Origin: Gemmatimonadota bacterium
GTDB taxonomy: Bacteria > Gemmatimonadota > Gemmatimonadetes > JACCXV01
Assembly (NCBI GenBank): GCA_013696835.1
Contig: JACCXV010000122.1
Coordinates: forward strand, 1-5,873
DNA length: 5,873 bases
Direction: 5' to 3'
Part shown: one piece after another, positions 4,965 to 5,873 of the stretch
Layout of the letters: every line of letters begins with the position of its first letter
Numbering within the stretch: position 1 is the stretch's first letter
Made by a program: the position numbers and the translations under genes
The notes under the pieces: model-generated
Told to the model about the DNA's origin: nothing
The model's database searches: none
What the model saw: only the letters and a program-made list of their open reading frames with translations

Positions 4965-5873
4965 TCACTTTCCGAGGAACTCCCCCACGGGGGTCAGCGT
5001 CTCGATGTGATCGCAGAAGATCTTGAACGTCGCGAGCAGGGGCACGGCGATGAAGGCCCCCGGGATCCCCCAGATCCACCACCAGAAGGCGAGCCCCACG
5101 ACGATCGCCACGGGGTTCAGCGTCAGCCGATGACCCAGGAGAAAGGGACTCAGGACGTTCGCCTGCAGGAGGTTGATCGCCAGGAAGCTGCCCGGAGCGA
5201 GCAGCGCACGGCCGACGTCGTCGAAGGTCGCCAGCCCCGCGAGCGTGAGCACGATCATCAGGAAGCCGGCGCCGATGTAGGGGATGAACTCCAGCGCCGC
5301 GGCGAGGGCTCCCCACAGGGCGGGATTGGGCATGCCGATGGCCCACATGGCGGCCGCGACCGCGATCCCCTCCAGCACGTTCACGAGGGCCACGGTGAGG
5401 AGGTAGACGGAGATCGAGGCCTCCGTCTCCCGCGCGATCATCACGGCCTTCTTCCTGTCTCCCAGTCGCGGCAGCACGCGAATCAGCTTCTGCAGGAACA
5501 GGTCGCCCGCCGCCAGCAGGAAGTAGAGCAGCACGAGCACCTGGAGGACCCCGGCGACCAGCGACTGCGTCTGACCCATGAAGCGTGAGACCAGGCTCGG
5601 GCCCTTGACCACGACTTCCGGCGTCCCGCCAGGCCCCACCTCCGTCGCCTCTTCGATCTGCTCGGCGGTCTTGGTCACCTGCTCCATGGGGCGGCTGAAC
5701 CTGTGCAGCTTCTCCTCGACGTGCTGGAGCGTCGCCGGCGCACGGGCGCCCCACTCCCGCGCGGGCTCGGCCAGCTCGTACACGGCAAGCGCAAGAGTCC
5801 CGATGAGGGCCAGGATCACGAGGGCGGCACCCGCGGGGGGAGGCACGCGCACGCGCTTCAGCGCACGGATGAG
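4965..5873 (-). CDS. AI-2E family (UPF0118/DUF20) membrane transporter, 5' end beyond window
   Basis: 302 residues are visible, open to the window edge. The first seven (LIRALKR) continue the family pattern, so the GTG at 5852 is probably internal and the N-terminal part is missing. The family is usually around 340-380 residues (PF01594, AI-2E_transport). Visible layout: a membrane helix at 14-34, a soluble amphipathic, partly coiled-coil segment at about 38-95, then several helices from 103 on. Family signatures are EFIPYIGAG (195-203), NLLQANVLSPFLLGHRLTLNPVAIV split across 234-258, and GIPGAFIAVPLLATFKI (269-285). Members export or move small molecules; the AI-2 link comes from E. coli TqsA, while others act as Na+/H+ antiporters, so the substrate cannot be assigned. 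The cupin-TPR gene follows within 17 nt or overlaps it, suggesting an operon. Confidence 0.93.
   Translation of the reverse strand, partial: LIRALKRVRVPPPAGAALVILALIGTLALAVYELAEPAREWGARAPATLQHVEEKLHRFSRPMEQVTKTAEQIEEATEVGPGGTPEVVVKGPSLVSRFMGQTQSLVAGVLQVLVLLYFLLAAGDLFLQKLIRVLPRLGDRKKAVMIARETEASISVYLLTVALVNVLEGIAVAAAMWAIGMPNPALWGALAAALEFIPYIGAGFLMIVLTLAGLATFDDVGRALLAPGSFLAINLLQANVLSPFLLGHRLTLNPVAIVVGLAFWWWIWGIPGAFIAVPLLATFKIFCDHIETLTPVGEFLGK
4980..4986 (-). promoter_or_regulatory. Possible ribosome binding site for an upstream GTG start of the cupin gene
   Basis: GGGGGAG on the minus strand inside the end of the permease gene, eleven nt before an in-frame GTG at 4968 that overlaps the permease TGA. 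The annotated ATG at 4947 has no such motif. The spacing is rather long, so this supports the GTG start only moderately. Confidence 0.35.

Noticed and set aside
4948..5754. Long minus-strand extension of the cupin frame
   Set aside because: It overlaps the AI-2E permease gene in a different frame and reads as low-complexity Arg/Gly/Ala sequence.

Overview
The window is a GC-rich stretch of bacterial chromosome. All six recognisable genes lie on the minus strand, so transcription runs from high to low coordinates. Strong G/C preference at third codon positions leaves long open frames on the opposite strand, and these are shadows. I cannot fix the phylum. The very high GC, the cupin-TPR protein and the stand-alone Nfu_N protein would fit a Thermoleophilia-like actinobacterium or another high-GC lineage such as Gemmatimonadota, but this is only an impression. 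There are no RNA genes, mobile elements or CRISPR arrays.

Region 1 (5873 to 3926, in transcription order) is a tight three-gene cluster. It holds an AI-2E/UPF0118-type membrane permease (cut at its 5' end by the window edge), a cupin-TPR fusion protein, and a four-helix membrane protein of the Phage_holin_4_2/YvlD family. The last two overlap through a TTGA start/stop junction, which points to translational coupling. The permease and the cupin gene are 17 nt apart, or overlap by GTGA if an upstream GTG is used. The 185-nt gap that follows holds a GC-rich inverted repeat just after the stop, weak promoter-like hexamers and a second hairpin near the next start.

Region 2 (3740 to 1) holds a transketolase, a stand-alone Nfu N-terminal-domain protein and a protein with a CYTH domain followed by a SET domain. 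These genes are 31 and 25 nt apart and look like one operon. The transketolase keeps its thiamine-diphosphate and catalytic residues but has two family-atypical additions: a short Gly/Pro/Arg-rich insertion and a low-complexity basic C-terminal tail of about 70 residues.

The most unusual object is the gene at 1101 to 1, which runs off the window. A complete CYTH (triphosphate tunnel) domain is joined in one frame, without a break, to a SET lysine-methyltransferase domain with a post-SET zinc-binding cysteine pattern. I know of CYTH domains fused to CHAD and other partners, but not of CYTH-SET as a described architecture. A triphosphate- or polyphosphate-responsive protein methyltransferase is a plausible but untested reading. 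Its position behind transketolase and an Fe-S-scaffold-like protein gives no direct clue to its substrate.
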